Shown one piece after another: positions 7,831 through 15,272 of a stretch of 32,271 nucleotides of DNA; within the stretch, counting starts at the first letter, position 1, and every line of letters starts with the position of its first letter. Position numbers and translations under genes: made by a program. Where the stretch lies: the NCBI GenBank assembly GCA_031254795.1, contig JAIRTS010000148.1, positions 1 to 32,271 of the forward strand. The letters run 5' to 3'. Under the pieces are notes generated by a model. The model saw only the letters and a program-made list of their open reading frames with translations. It had not been told where the DNA came from and ran no database searches. This stretch comes from Treponema sp. Lineage in GTDB: Bacteria > Spirochaetota > Spirochaetia > Treponematales > Breznakiellaceae.

Positions 7831-8590
7831 GGCGGATCAACTCCTCTGAAAGCATCTTGTACGCCTTTGCGCCTATGCATTGAGGATCGTATTGAGAGAT
7901 TGGCAGACCATGAGACGGCGCCTCGGAAAGCCTGATGTTGCGCGGAATAATGGCGTTGAACACCTGTTTCTTGAAATGGGAGCTTACCTGCCGCACCACC
8001 TGCTGGGTCAGCCTGGTGCGGGCGTCATACATGGTGAAGAAGATGCCTCCTATGTCGAGCCGCGGGTTCAGTTTCTGGATGCGTTTGATGGTTTGCAGGA
8101 GCAAGGAAAGCCCTTCCATGGCAAAATATTCGCATTGCATCGGGATAAGCACCTTGTCCGCCGCGACAAGTCCGTTAATGGTAAGCACGCCTAACGAAGG
8201 AGGACAGTCAATAAGAATAAAATCGTAGACTGATTTGACCGGTTCAATCGCTTTCGCCAGAAAAAAATCCCTCTCTTGCTGCTCTATCAGTTCCACCGCC
8301 GCGCCAGACAGATCTATGCTTGCGGGAATGGCGAAGAGACCCGGAACAGAGGTTTCTTTTATCACTTCGTTAATATCGGCGACGCCGGATATAAGCTCGT
8401 AAACGCCGGGTTTTACGCCAGAAAGCCCTACGCCGCTTGAAAGATTTGCCTGAGAATCGAAATCAATGAGCAATGTCTTTTTATCCGCCTCAGCGAGAAA
8501 GGCGCCTATGTTTATAGCGGAAGTGGTCTTCCCTACGCCGCCTTTCTGGTTAACAAATACGTATGTATTCCCCATATTTTTACTATACAC
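7823..8590 (-). CDS. parA: Chromosome partitioning ATPase ParA (Soj family)
   Basis: A 255-residue MinD/ParA-type ATPase with the deviant Walker A motif KGGVGKTT near the N-terminus (residues about 16-23), the switch segment LLIDFDSQANLSSG, Walker B LIDCPPSLG, and the late family motif IPRNIRLSEAPSHGLPI. ParA binds DNA as an ATP dimer and moves ParB-parS complexes. The start needs a decision: GTG at 8590 has AAGGA 5 nt upstream (8596-8600 on the plus strand), while the ATG at 8575 would lie about 20 nt from it. GTG 8590 is therefore preferred, although it adds five residues to the more usual MG..YVFVNQ beginning. It is divergent from the HAD gene, with 72 bp between them, and is coupled to parB downstream. 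Confidence 0.95.
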   Translation of the reverse strand: MYSKNMGNTYVFVNQKGGVGKTTSAINIGAFLAEADKKTLLIDFDSQANLSSGVGLSGVKPGVYELISGVADINEVIKETSVPGLFAIPASIDLSGAAVELIEQQERDFFLAKAIEPVKSVYDFILIDCPPSLGVLTINGLVAADKVLIPMQCEYFAMEGLSLLLQTIKRIQKLNPRLDIGGIFFTMYDARTRLTQQVVRQVSSHFKKQVFNAIIPRNIRLSEAPSHGLPISQYDPQCIGAKAYKMLSEELIRRG

Positions 8591-8627
8591 TATTATCCTT
8601 TTTTTTGCTATGGGCTAAAATTCAGTA

Positions 8628-8656
8628 TTGAAAATAAACGCAAATATGGGTATTCT
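8628..8656 (+). promoter_or_regulatory. Promoter of the HAD gene, leaderless type
   Basis: TTGAAA (8628-8633), a 17-nt spacer and TATTCT (8651-8656) end 6 nt before ATG 8663. The predicted transcription start coincides with the start codon, and there is no Shine-Dalgarno sequence. Confidence 0.5.
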
Positions 8657-8662
8657 TACCGT

Positions 8663-9469
8663 ATGATACGAATGATTGCTCTTGATTTGGATGATACGCT
8701 CTTGCGTTCAGACCTTACCATCTCGTACCGTACGAAGAAGGCGGTGCAAAAAGCTATTGCGGAAGGGGTCTCTATTGTTCTTGCATCCGGCAGAACGCCT
8801 GCGGCAATGGAAAAGTTTGTTAAAACGCTGGGTATGAACAAGCGGAACGGGTATCTGATTTGCAGCAACGGCTCTCTTATTATGGAAAGCGGTACGAACA
8901 GCGTAGTGTATGAGGCGAAATTGCCGGTGGAAACGGCGCTCACAGCCTATGATCTTTGTTCGGCTGAGGGTTTCGCGGTTCAAGTATATGAGAACGACGT
9001 TATGTATGTGTCGAAGGCTAACGAATTCACCATGTACGACCAGAAGCTTACCGGACTGAAACAGGTTGTCGCCGAAGATTTCAGGGGGCTTGTGGCAAAA
9101 GGTTGCTATAAGCTCCTTATTCCCGGGGATCCCATGATTTTACAACCGCTTGAAAGCATATTGAACACATATTTAGATGAAAGCGCGACGCTTTTTACCA
9201 GCAAACCGTACTTTCTTGAGATTCTTCCACCCAGGACCAACAAGGGAACCGCGCTTGAGATTGTCTCAAAAAAACTCGGCGTTCCGCGTGAGGAAACCGC
9301 CGCTGTGGGCGACTCCATGAATGATGAAGCCATGTTGCGGTGGGCTGGCTTGGGTGTCGCCATGAAAAATGGCGACGAGCGCGTCAAAAAGATCGCCGGC
9401 ATGGTGAGCGATAAAACAAATGATGACGACGGCGCGGCAATCGTCATAGAAAAACTAATAGGAGGTTGA
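8663..9469 (+). CDS. Cof-type HAD-IIB family phosphatase
   Basis: A 268-residue haloacid dehalogenase-type phosphatase of the Cof subfamily. Motif I is DLDDTLL (residues 8-14; the first Asp is the nucleophile), motif II lies in VLASGRT, and motif IV is GDSMNDEAML near residue 216. The IIB cap domain occupies the middle. Family members remove phosphate from small metabolites such as sugar phosphates, FMN or pyridoxal phosphate; the substrate cannot be read from the sequence. The start codon at 8663 has no ribosome site, but a promoter lies just upstream, so a leaderless start is likely; an ATG three codons later is the alternative. The stop lies one base before the CBS-HATPase start, so the two are co-transcribed. 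Confidence 0.88.
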   Translation: MIRMIALDLDDTLLRSDLTISYRTKKAVQKAIAEGVSIVLASGRTPAAMEKFVKTLGMNKRNGYLICSNGSLIMESGTNSVVYEAKLPVETALTAYDLCSAEGFAVQVYENDVMYVSKANEFTMYDQKLTGLKQVVAEDFRGLVAKGCYKLLIPGDPMILQPLESILNTYLDESATLFTSKPYFLEILPPRTNKGTALEIVSKKLGVPREETAAVGDSMNDEAMLRWAGLGVAMKNGDERVKKIAGMVSDKTNDDDGAAIVIEKLIGG

Positions 9470-9470
9470 A

Positions 9471-10448
9471 ATGATCGACGCGCAGGCGGGAAAAACAGAG
9501 AAAAATTTGAGCGACGTTAGTTTGGAAGGCATACCTATAAGCACGGTGGATTCTCCATCGGCGGTGTTGGAACTGATTTATCAATTAAAAATAAAAGATG
9601 TGATGAAAACTGCGGTCGTCACGGCGAGTAGAACGGACTCCATGCGGCATATCCAGGCGTTGATGAAGGAAAATTACATTACCGGCGTGCCTATTGTCGA
9701 TGAGCGCCAGAATCTGGTGGGGCTTGTATCTATTGACGATGTAGTAATCGCCCTCGACGAGGGATACATAAATTGCCGCGCCGACGAACGCATGACCAAA
9801 AACGTTATCGTACTCGAAGATGACATGCCGCTTTCTTTCGCCATTTCCTATCTCAACAAGTACCGGTACGGACGTTATCCGGTTGTGAACAAGAAGAACG
9901 AATTGGTCGGCGTCCTCACTTCAAAAGATGTTGTGGGAACCCTCCTTGCGGAAATGAACCGTGAGGTGTTGCGCCTTGAGAAAATCAATCAGGAAAAGGG
10001 GAATTGCGTGTCGGCTTCCGCTGATATGGAGTTTGCCACCGTACAGTACGATTTTGAGCTTGCGGGCAGGGCGTCCACGGAAATTAAGAAGGCGCTTAAA
10101 ATGCGGAATATTGATCCCAAGATTATCCGCCGCGTGGCTATCGCGAGTTATGAGCTTGAGATCAATCAAGTGGTGCATTCAGTGGGCGGGGTTATGCGCT
10201 GTTCCATTCAGCCGGACAAGGTGATAGTGATCGCCTCGGACAAGGGTCCCGGCATTGCGGATCTCAACCTCGCTTTGCAGGAGGGGTGGTCGACCGCCAA
10301 CGAATGGATTCGCTCGCTCGGCTTCGGCGCGGGTATGGGTTTGGCGAACACCAAGCGGGTGTCGGACGAATTTTCCATTGATTCCGCGCAAGGCAAGGGA
10401 ACGAGGGTACGCTCGGTGGTGTATATCAATTCGCCAAAGGAAGCGTGA
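9471..10448 (+). CDS. CBS-CBS-HATPase regulatory protein (RsbW-like)
   Basis: A 325-residue cytoplasmic regulator. Residues about 38-165 hold two CBS domains (KDVMKTAVVTASRT and GVPIVDERQNLVGLVSIDDV; then MTKNVIVLEDD and GRYPVVNKKNELVGVLTSKDV), which usually sense adenine nucleotides. Residues about 185-325 form an anti-sigma-type GHKL ATPase: an N-box variant ELEINQVVHS, DKGPGI, and a glycine lid GFGAGMGLANTKR. Such proteins can be serine kinases or switch-protein partners. AGGAGG lies just before ATG 9471, inside the 3' end of the HAD gene. The DRTGG gene downstream completes a pair known from [FeFe]-hydrogenase regulons of anaerobes, but no hydrogenase gene is present here. Energy-state control is inference. 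Confidence 0.85.
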   Translation: MIDAQAGKTEKNLSDVSLEGIPISTVDSPSAVLELIYQLKIKDVMKTAVVTASRTDSMRHIQALMKENYITGVPIVDERQNLVGLVSIDDVVIALDEGYINCRADERMTKNVIVLEDDMPLSFAISYLNKYRYGRYPVVNKKNELVGVLTSKDVVGTLLAEMNREVLRLEKINQEKGNCVSASADMEFATVQYDFELAGRASTEIKKALKMRNIDPKIIRRVAIASYELEINQVVHSVGGVMRCSIQPDKVIVIASDKGPGIADLNLALQEGWSTANEWIRSLGFGAGMGLANTKRVSDEFSIDSAQGKGTRVRSVVYINSPKEA

Positions 10449-10510
10449 CACGAACCACGCGAACAAAGGCGTTTCGTGGACTGCGGCCTCCGATTATGAA
10501 AGGAAAAAAT

Positions 10511-10852
10511 ATGACAATAAGGGAAATTGCGGAAGCGCTGGGCGCGGAGATCGCGCAGAGCGAATTTGAAGACGCGGAGCTTACCGGCGCTTACACATCG
10601 GATTTGTTGTCCGATGTGATGGCAAACGCTCATGACGGCGGGGCTCTCATTACCATACAGGCGCACAAAAACACGGTGGCGGTTGCGAGCTTGGTGGATA
10701 TTTCGGTGATTGTGGTGTGCAATTCCCGGCCTCTGCCGATAGACATGTTGGAAGCCGCAAAAGCTCAAGGCATTGCGGTCATCAGAACACGGGAAAACCA
10801 GTTCACTGTGTCTGGAAAGCTGTACAAGGCTTTGAATGCCGAGCGCATGTGA
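10511..10852 (+). CDS. DRTGG domain protein
   Basis: A 113-residue single-domain protein of the DRTGG family: TIREIAEALGAEI at the N-terminus, a central GGALITIQAHKNTVAVASLVDISVIVV core, and the closing helix-strand GIAVIRTRENQFTVSGKLY. The domain is otherwise found between CBS domains or in phosphotransacetylase-like proteins; its biochemical role is unknown. I moved the start from an upstream in-frame ATG (10445) to 10511, because GAAAGGA (about 10498-10504) lies at the right distance and the extra residues look like unrelated leader. It follows the CBS-HATPase gene by 62 bp on the same strand, so it is probably co-transcribed and may be its partner. Confidence 0.85.
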   Translation: MTIREIAEALGAEIAQSEFEDAELTGAYTSDLLSDVMANAHDGGALITIQAHKNTVAVASLVDISVIVVCNSRPLPIDMLEAAKAQGIAVIRTRENQFTVSGKLYKALNAERM

Positions 10853-10909
10853 CACGAAAAAATGGCCGACGCGATCCCCGCATACGCCCGCGCCCCGTTT
10901 TTGGCATTC

Positions 10910-11938
10910 TTATTCTTCTGAAATATTCAAATCCACGAGCAAAGATATTTTGTACGTCTTTCCCTTCTGTATAATAATGGGACGGATTATCAAATAATCA
11001 TTCAACTGAATTTTAATTTCGTGCTTGCCCGGCTCCGCCGCAAGCGGTTTGGCGGCGTTTACCGGCTCGTTGTCAAAATAGATGATCGTCCTTTCGGGCG
11101 CTTCAAAAAAGATAAGCGGGGTTGGATCTTGCAAGTCAATCGTAAGCTCCAAAATTTTAGTTCGTTCTATAAAGAATTTACGGGTTTCGTTGCGAAAATC
11201 ATCGGAGAGTATGGTGAGATGATGCTCGCCTTCCTTTAAAAAGTGCAACGTGTTGACATTTTCTATGAGCGTGTCGTCAATCAGAAGGATAAAAGGTTTG
11301 CCTTGTAGTTGTTCGGGATAGCGGAAAGCCAAAGAGAGCGCCCCCTCGGCGCTCAAAATCGGTTTCACGGTGAGGGTGAATGTCATTTTTTCTATCTCTT
11401 CGCTTATCCCCTTTATGATGGGCATGATCCTGACAAGGAGGGGAAACGAAGAGGGCTGGACAATGCGGTTTGAAACCGTTGCATACGGACTGGCGCGCAA
11501 ACCGTGGTCGCTTCGAATGGGAAGTTGATAAACAGTTTGTATCCTGTTCGGCAATGGTTCAAACAGAACCGCGTTGGCTTCTATATCCGTAACGCCTGCA
11601 AGCGGAACCGCTCCCATATCCATATAAATCGCCACGGCAAGGCTGCCGCGGTAGGCGAAATAAGTTTGCGGCGCCGTAATGGTAATTTCTACGCCTCTAA
11701 GAAAACGGGTGTCATTGGCGATTGAAACGACCGCCGAGCTTATATACGAGAGGGAGATTGAGGAACCAGCGGGATTATTTGCCGAAGCTGTCAAAGAACC
11801 GTCAATAAGGACGCGCGCGCTTTCCTTTGATTCCGCCTTCGGCGTTTCCAGCGCCCAGATGAGAAAAAAGCAACCCATCATGAGCGGTTTCCAAAATGGC
11901 TTCCAAAAGAGTCCAATGGTTTTCATGAGTTTTTCCAC
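10910..11938 (-). CDS. Secreted protein with C-terminal PEGA-like domain
   Basis: A 342-residue exported protein of unknown role. A hydrophobic signal segment (KPLMMGCFFLIWALETPKA, about residues 17-36) is followed by a beta-rich body. The last 65 residues (ERTIIYFDNEPVNAAKPL..PGKHEIKIQLNDYLI then KTYKISLLVDLNI) match the PEGA pattern of a short 'value, decoration, payoff' beta-repeat typical of cell-surface and periplasmic proteins. The called start is GTG 11938; ATG 11926 (MKTIG) is equally plausible and neither has a strong ribosome site. The gene starts 7 bp after the M23 peptidase stop, so both are likely made together and act in the envelope. A cell-wall-related role is inferred from that neighbour only. 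Confidence 0.7.
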   Translation of the reverse strand: MEKLMKTIGLFWKPFWKPLMMGCFFLIWALETPKAESKESARVLIDGSLTASANNPAGSSISLSYISSAVVSIANDTRFLRGVEITITAPQTYFAYRGSLAVAIYMDMGAVPLAGVTDIEANAVLFEPLPNRIQTVYQLPIRSDHGLRASPYATVSNRIVQPSSFPLLVRIMPIIKGISEEIEKMTFTLTVKPILSAEGALSLAFRYPEQLQGKPFILLIDDTLIENVNTLHFLKEGEHHLTILSDDFRNETRKFFIERTKILELTIDLQDPTPLIFFEAPERTIIYFDNEPVNAAKPLAAEPGKHEIKIQLNDYLIIRPIIIQKGKTYKISLLVDLNISEE

Positions 11939-11945
11939 TATTTCC

Positions 11946-12962
11946 CTAATTACTCTTAAACAGATATTTTCCTGGATCCTGAGCCTTGCCGTTCTGCCTC
12001 AACTCAAAATGCAGGTGGGGGCCTGTTGATTGCCCCGTCGACCCTACCCTTCCGATAAGATCGCCTGCTTGTACGGAGGCTTGCAACCTGACTTCTATTT
12101 TTGAGAGGTGTCCATAAAGACTCGCCCATGCGCCCTCATGTTTAATGACGATGTAGTTGCCGTATATGGCGTCACTCCCAATGTCGGTGACAACGCCTGC
12201 CTGAGCCGCATAGACCTCGGAGCCTAGGGGCGCGGCAAGGTCTAATCCATCATGGTTTTTTACGGCGCCCGTCACCGGATTCCTTCTCACGCCGAACGAA
12301 CTGGTCAGCGTAAAATAACGCAATGGATACTGGAACGACTTGCCTCTTTTTCCAAAGGTGAGGAAAAAAGCCGCTTCCGTTACGTTGAAATTCGCGCCTG
12401 GAATGAACAGGAACCGCTCTTTCTTGCCATTGCCGTTGATTGTGATGACGGCGCCCGTTTTCCTTTGCGCTTCGGTAAGGCGGCTTGCCGCCATAAGTTT
12501 TTCAAGATCATTAGCGTTTTTCCCGGTAATGTCAAGTGGCACAAAGAGTCCGGGGATTGATGGAAGCAAAATGACCCCGCCCGAAAAGGCGCCACCCGTG
12601 AGGACATCTGGATGCGCCATGTGGTTCAATGTCGCTATGCTTTGGGCGCCCACCAAGCAACGCGCCTGTACGCTGTAAAAGTCGTCGCCACCCTGCGGCT
12701 TATAGGCATATATAGTAAGTATCCGCGCCACAGCTTCCGGTTCCACAACGCGCTCTTTATTGTAGACGAGTTGTCTGCCGATTTCAACGTTCTTGACGTA
12801 CTGATCAAACGTTATATCACGCCGCGGATCAAGCCGTTCAATAAGCGGGTAATCCCCAAAAGCGGCGGCGCCGAGAAAAAACAACCACGACACGCAAAGC
12901 GCGACACGCAGATATTGCGGACGCCTGCTTTGCTCAGCAAAGCAGGCGAAGGGTTTGCGCAT
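11946..12962 (-). CDS. M23 family metallopeptidase (LytM/peptidoglycan endopeptidase type)
   Basis: An exported zinc peptidase expected to cut peptidoglycan cross-links or act as a divisome/envelope scaffold. The C-terminal M23 domain (about 130 residues) shows a complete site: HDGLDLAAPLGSEV (HxxxD), the Y-G-H-L turn in SLYGHLSKIEV, and GPHLHFEL carrying the HxH pair. The N-terminus has an uncleaved or signal hydrophobic segment, RVALCVSWLFFLGAAAFG. I chose ATG 12962 because AAGGGA (12970-12975 on the plus strand) sits 7 nt before it; an in-frame ATG at 12986 would add eight residues but has no good ribosome site. It follows the ferredoxin gene and precedes the PEGA-like protein gene by 7 bp. 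Confidence 0.88.
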   Translation of the reverse strand: MRKPFACFAEQSRRPQYLRVALCVSWLFFLGAAAFGDYPLIERLDPRRDITFDQYVKNVEIGRQLVYNKERVVEPEAVARILTIYAYKPQGGDDFYSVQARCLVGAQSIATLNHMAHPDVLTGGAFSGGVILLPSIPGLFVPLDITGKNANDLEKLMAASRLTEAQRKTGAVITINGNGKKERFLFIPGANFNVTEAAFFLTFGKRGKSFQYPLRYFTLTSSFGVRRNPVTGAVKNHDGLDLAAPLGSEVYAAQAGVVTDIGSDAIYGNYIVIKHEGAWASLYGHLSKIEVRLQASVQAGDLIGRVGSTGQSTGPHLHFELRQNGKAQDPGKYLFKSN

Positions 12963-12995
12963 AGGGCGATCCCTTGCAATCACCATTCACCGGAA

Positions 12996-13166
12996 TTAGC
13001 CTGGGGAAATAATTCCAGATGGACACTCGCCAGCGCACGCTCCGCAATCCAGACATGCATTAACGTCAATAACACGGACATCCTCTTTTTCGGAAATCGC
13101 GCCGGCTGGGCACGCGCTCTCACACGCCGCGCAATTTACGCAGCCATCGCCGATTACATAAGCCAT
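12996..13166 (-). CDS. 2[4Fe-4S] ferredoxin
   Basis: A 56-residue clostridial-type ferredoxin. Two complete cluster motifs are present, CVNCAACESACP and CLDCGACAGECP, each C-x2-C-x2-C-x3-CP. It carries low-potential electrons for pyruvate:ferredoxin oxidoreductase, hydrogenase or similar enzymes, which fits an anaerobe. The start is set at 13166 because AAGGAG lies 6 nt before that ATG (ATGGCTTATG); an upstream in-frame ATG at 13187 would put the ribosome site inside the gene. The M23 gene follows, with no obvious functional link. An inverted repeat at 13210-13235 lies upstream. Confidence 0.93.
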   Translation of the reverse strand: MAYVIGDGCVNCAACESACPAGAISEKEDVRVIDVNACLDCGACAGECPSGIISPG

Positions 13167-13209
13167 GATAATCTCCTTATTTATCAAAAATTGAGTGGCG
13201 TCGTCGCTA

Positions 13210-13235
13210 TTAGTCGGTGGACTAAAATGGACTAA
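13210..13235. promoter_or_regulatory. Operator-like inverted repeat upstream of the ferredoxin gene
   Basis: TTAGTC (13210-13215) and GACTAA (13230-13235) form an inverted pair, and GGACTA is also repeated directly (13219-13224 and 13229-13234). It lies about 45-70 bp upstream of the ferredoxin start, a plausible regulator site, but no clear -10/-35 pair surrounds it. The rest of the 13167-13478 gap holds only the promoter at 13418-13444. Confidence 0.25.
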
Positions 13236-13417
13236 CAGGCAACAAGCGTCACCTTCTTTACTTTACCACAACTCGGTTTTGTTTGCAAGCGCTGATTGTC
13301 GCCATTAAACGGGGAAGGAAAAAATCTATGCGCAATGGGGGAAGCGATCCATGTAAAGAGGCGCGGCCATTATACAGACAAAGCAAGCGAACTCGCGAAA
13401 TGAATGTAAAATAGAGT

Positions 13418-13444
13418 TTGACTATTTTTGCAATTTAGTATAAA
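13418..13444 (+). promoter_or_regulatory. Promoter of the PD-(D/E)XK-like gene
   Basis: TTGACT (13418-13423) and TATAAA (13439-13444) are separated by 15 nt, shorter than the ideal 17. A leader of about 30 nt with AGGAGG precedes ATG 13479, so this gene has a conventional leader. Confidence 0.4.
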
Positions 13445-13478
13445 GAGGTATATATAGAAAAACAATAGGAGGGTAGTT

Positions 13479-14053
13479 ATGGCGGAAATAACGATGGAGC
13501 CGCAAATGGGGCTGGATTTTGAGCAGGTATGGGCCGCGCTGATGGAATTGCGAGAGTCCGGCAAGGAGACTGACCGGCAGATGAAGGAAAGCCACGCGGA
13601 GACGGACAAAGAGATCAAGGCACTGTCAAAGAACATCGGGGGGCTGAACAACTCGCTCGGCAAGCTGATCGATGAGATGTTCTCCGCCCGGCTTTGGGAC
13701 AAGTTCGACTCGCTCGGCTACGAGTTCACCAAGGGCGGCAACGCCAAGTTTATAGAGAACAAGCGGATCATAGCGGAGACGGATGTATTCCTTGAGAATG
13801 GGGAGTACGCGATGCCTGTGGAAGTGAAGACGCATTTGACGAAGGAGGACGTGGACGAACATACAGAGCGGATAGGGCTAATACGCGGATATATGGACAG
13901 GCGGCGGCTGGCGGAAACTGTGGTCGGGGAACTGTGCCCGATAGCGTGAGGCGATACGCGCAGAAGCTGGGGCTGTATGTGCTGGAGCGGTCAGGAGAAT
14001 CGGTGGATATAGCCGAGGCGCCCGACGGCTTCGAGGCGCGGATATGGCGGTGA
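13479..14053 (+). pseudogene. DUF3782-like PD-(D/E)XK nuclease-fold gene, frameshifted
   Basis: The first frame (13479-13949, 156 residues) has a coiled-coil-like N-terminus (KETDRQMKESHAETDKEIKAL), then the core ETDVFLENGEYAMPVEVKTHL, matching D-(x)n-ExK of the PD-(D/E)XK fold. It stops at TGA 13947. The next frame continues with the expected family C-terminus (GTVPDSVRRYAQKLGLYVLE...EAPDGFEARIW) and stops at TGA 14051-14053. The two frames join at a GGGG run (13926-13929); one more G would restore a single protein of about 191 residues. Such proteins are common in Treponema genomes, and their function is unknown. The gene has AGGAGG upstream and its own promoter. It may be a true lesion, a phase-variable G-tract, or a sequencing error. 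Confidence 0.75.
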
Positions 14054-14156
14054 GGCGGGGTTTGACGTACGCGAAGGCGTATACAAAGGTGACTGATACC
14101 CGCGTAAAAAACGGCAAACGCTTAAAAGTTCGGTCGCTTTCAGAAAGATCTCATAA

Positions 14157-14903
14157 TTAGGCGGAGCTAAAAAATGCTCCCCGCAACTTCCCTGCCTGCC
14201 GGTAGCTGAAAAAAGCGTTGTCCGAAAAAATTATGTGATCGAGAAAGTTGATGCCCAAAATTTCAGCGGAGCATTGCAACCTTTCGGTGATTTCATCATC
14301 TTCCGGTGAAGGGACAAGTTGCCCGGACGGATGGTTATGGGCGCAAATCACGGCGCTGGATCGGTCAAGCAGAGGGTCCGCAAACACTTCACGAGGGTGG
14401 ACGATGGTCTTGTTCACAAGCCCTATGGTAACGATGCGCACCGCAAGCGCCTCGTGCGCTCCGTTCAGAGAAGTGCAGATGAACCGCTCTTGACGCCTGT
14501 CCGCATGGTGCCGTATCAGATTGAAAATATCTTGAGGATGGCGTATTCGCGTTCCAGCGACCCCCCAGCGCCTCCTCCCAAATTCCAGCATGGCAACCAC
14601 GGAGCAAGACTTGCTCGCGCCAAGCCCGGTCATCTCGGCAAGCTCTTCCACACTGGGTATACCCTTTTCCTTATCCAGCCGTTCCAGCAGTTCAGACGCA
14701 AGGACGCTCACGTTCTTTCCCTTTATGCCCGCGTTAAGCAGAATCGCCAGCAATTCCTTGTCCGACAGGGAAGAAGGACCATGTTCCATGAGTTTTTCCC
14801 TTGGACGGCATTCAATCGGAAGCGAGAGCGGTCCTGAAATCTTTCCATTTGAATCGTAGACCGCGCCATTCTGGTCTATATTCATATAATCATAGTCATT
14901 CAC
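14157..14903 (-). CDS. radC: RadC/UPF0758 family JAB-type protein
   Basis: A 248-residue RadC-family protein. The N-terminal helix-hairpin-helix part (LMEHGPSSLSDKELLAILLNAGIKGKNV) precedes a JAMM metal-binding domain with the complete HNHPSGQLVPSPEDDEITE motif (two His, Ser, Asp). The 'RadC' name is historical; a DNA-repair role is doubtful, and members are often found on mobile or accessory DNA. The called start is GTG 14903, which follows a TATAAT box too closely to be certain; an in-frame ATG at 14885 is the alternative. No strong ribosome site precedes either. It converges with the broken nuclease-like gene, and a repeat-rich gap lies upstream. Confidence 0.88.
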   Translation of the reverse strand: MNDYDYMNIDQNGAVYDSNGKISGPLSLPIECRPREKLMEHGPSSLSDKELLAILLNAGIKGKNVSVLASELLERLDKEKGIPSVEELAEMTGLGASKSCSVVAMLEFGRRRWGVAGTRIRHPQDIFNLIRHHADRRQERFICTSLNGAHEALAVRIVTIGLVNKTIVHPREVFADPLLDRSSAVICAHNHPSGQLVPSPEDDEITERLQCSAEILGINFLDHIIFSDNAFFSYRQAGKLRGAFFSSA

Positions 14904-14965
14904 ATAATTATAAAAGGAAGTGGCGCGTGGTTTGCTTGATGTTTTCTTTTATGGACACAAGAGGC

Positions 14966-15020
14966 TGTTCCAAAACTAACCCGAACGTAGGTTCGCAAAC
15001 GTAGCTCGCGTTTTGGAACA
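14966..15020. repeat. Perfect 11-bp inverted repeat with nested hairpin
   Basis: TGTTCCAAAAC (14966-14976) and GTTTTGGAACA (15010-15020) are perfect inverted copies. The 33-nt loop contains a second perfect hairpin, CGAAC (14982-14986) with GTTCG (14991-14995), and the pentamer ACGTA twice. It lies in the radC-pepF gap and looks like a dispersed palindromic element. Confidence 0.6.
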
Positions 15021-15026
15021 AGAGTT

Positions 15027-15218
15027 TGACAATGGGTATAAACCATTGCATGCGCTCATAATATCACCGTTTGTTCGTTGATTCCGCATAGTGTGAACTC
15101 GCCCCGGAAAACCGGTGCTTTTGAGCGCGTTGCAAGTAGATTTTCATTCCACGCAAACTTGAAACTGAGCGTCCGAAAGAAATTTCGGAACCCGGACAAA
15201 AATCTATGCCCATTGTCA
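15027..15218. repeat. 192-bp element with 14-bp inverted ends (MITE-like)
   Basis: TGACAATGGGTATA (15027-15040) and TATGCCCATTGTCA (15205-15218) are inverted with one mismatch. Inside is a hairpin with a 7-bp perfect stem, TCCGAAA (15172-15178) and TTTCGGA (15183-15189), closing a GAAA tetraloop. A minus-strand frame of 55 codons (15056-15223) runs through the element but has no ribosome site and is not called as a gene. No clear target duplication flanks it. With the repeat at 14966-15020 it fills the 369-bp gap between radC and pepF. Confidence 0.5.
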
Positions 15219-15236
15219 GGCATGCGTCGGGCATAA

Positions 15237-15265
15237 TTGCGTTTTTTTTCATACTGTGCTAGACT
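15237..15265 (+). promoter_or_regulatory. Promoter of pepF, leaderless type
   Basis: TTGCGT (15237-15242), a 17-nt spacer and TAGACT (15260-15265), preceded by TGC as an extended -10, end 7 nt before ATG 15273. The transcription start should coincide with the start codon; no Shine-Dalgarno sequence is present. Confidence 0.55.
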
Positions 15266-15272
15266 TCTCCTC

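Noticed and set aside
15026..15054. Perfect TTGACA at 15026-15031 as a promoter
   Set aside because: No -10 box at 16-18 nt; it forms the left arm of the inverted repeat.
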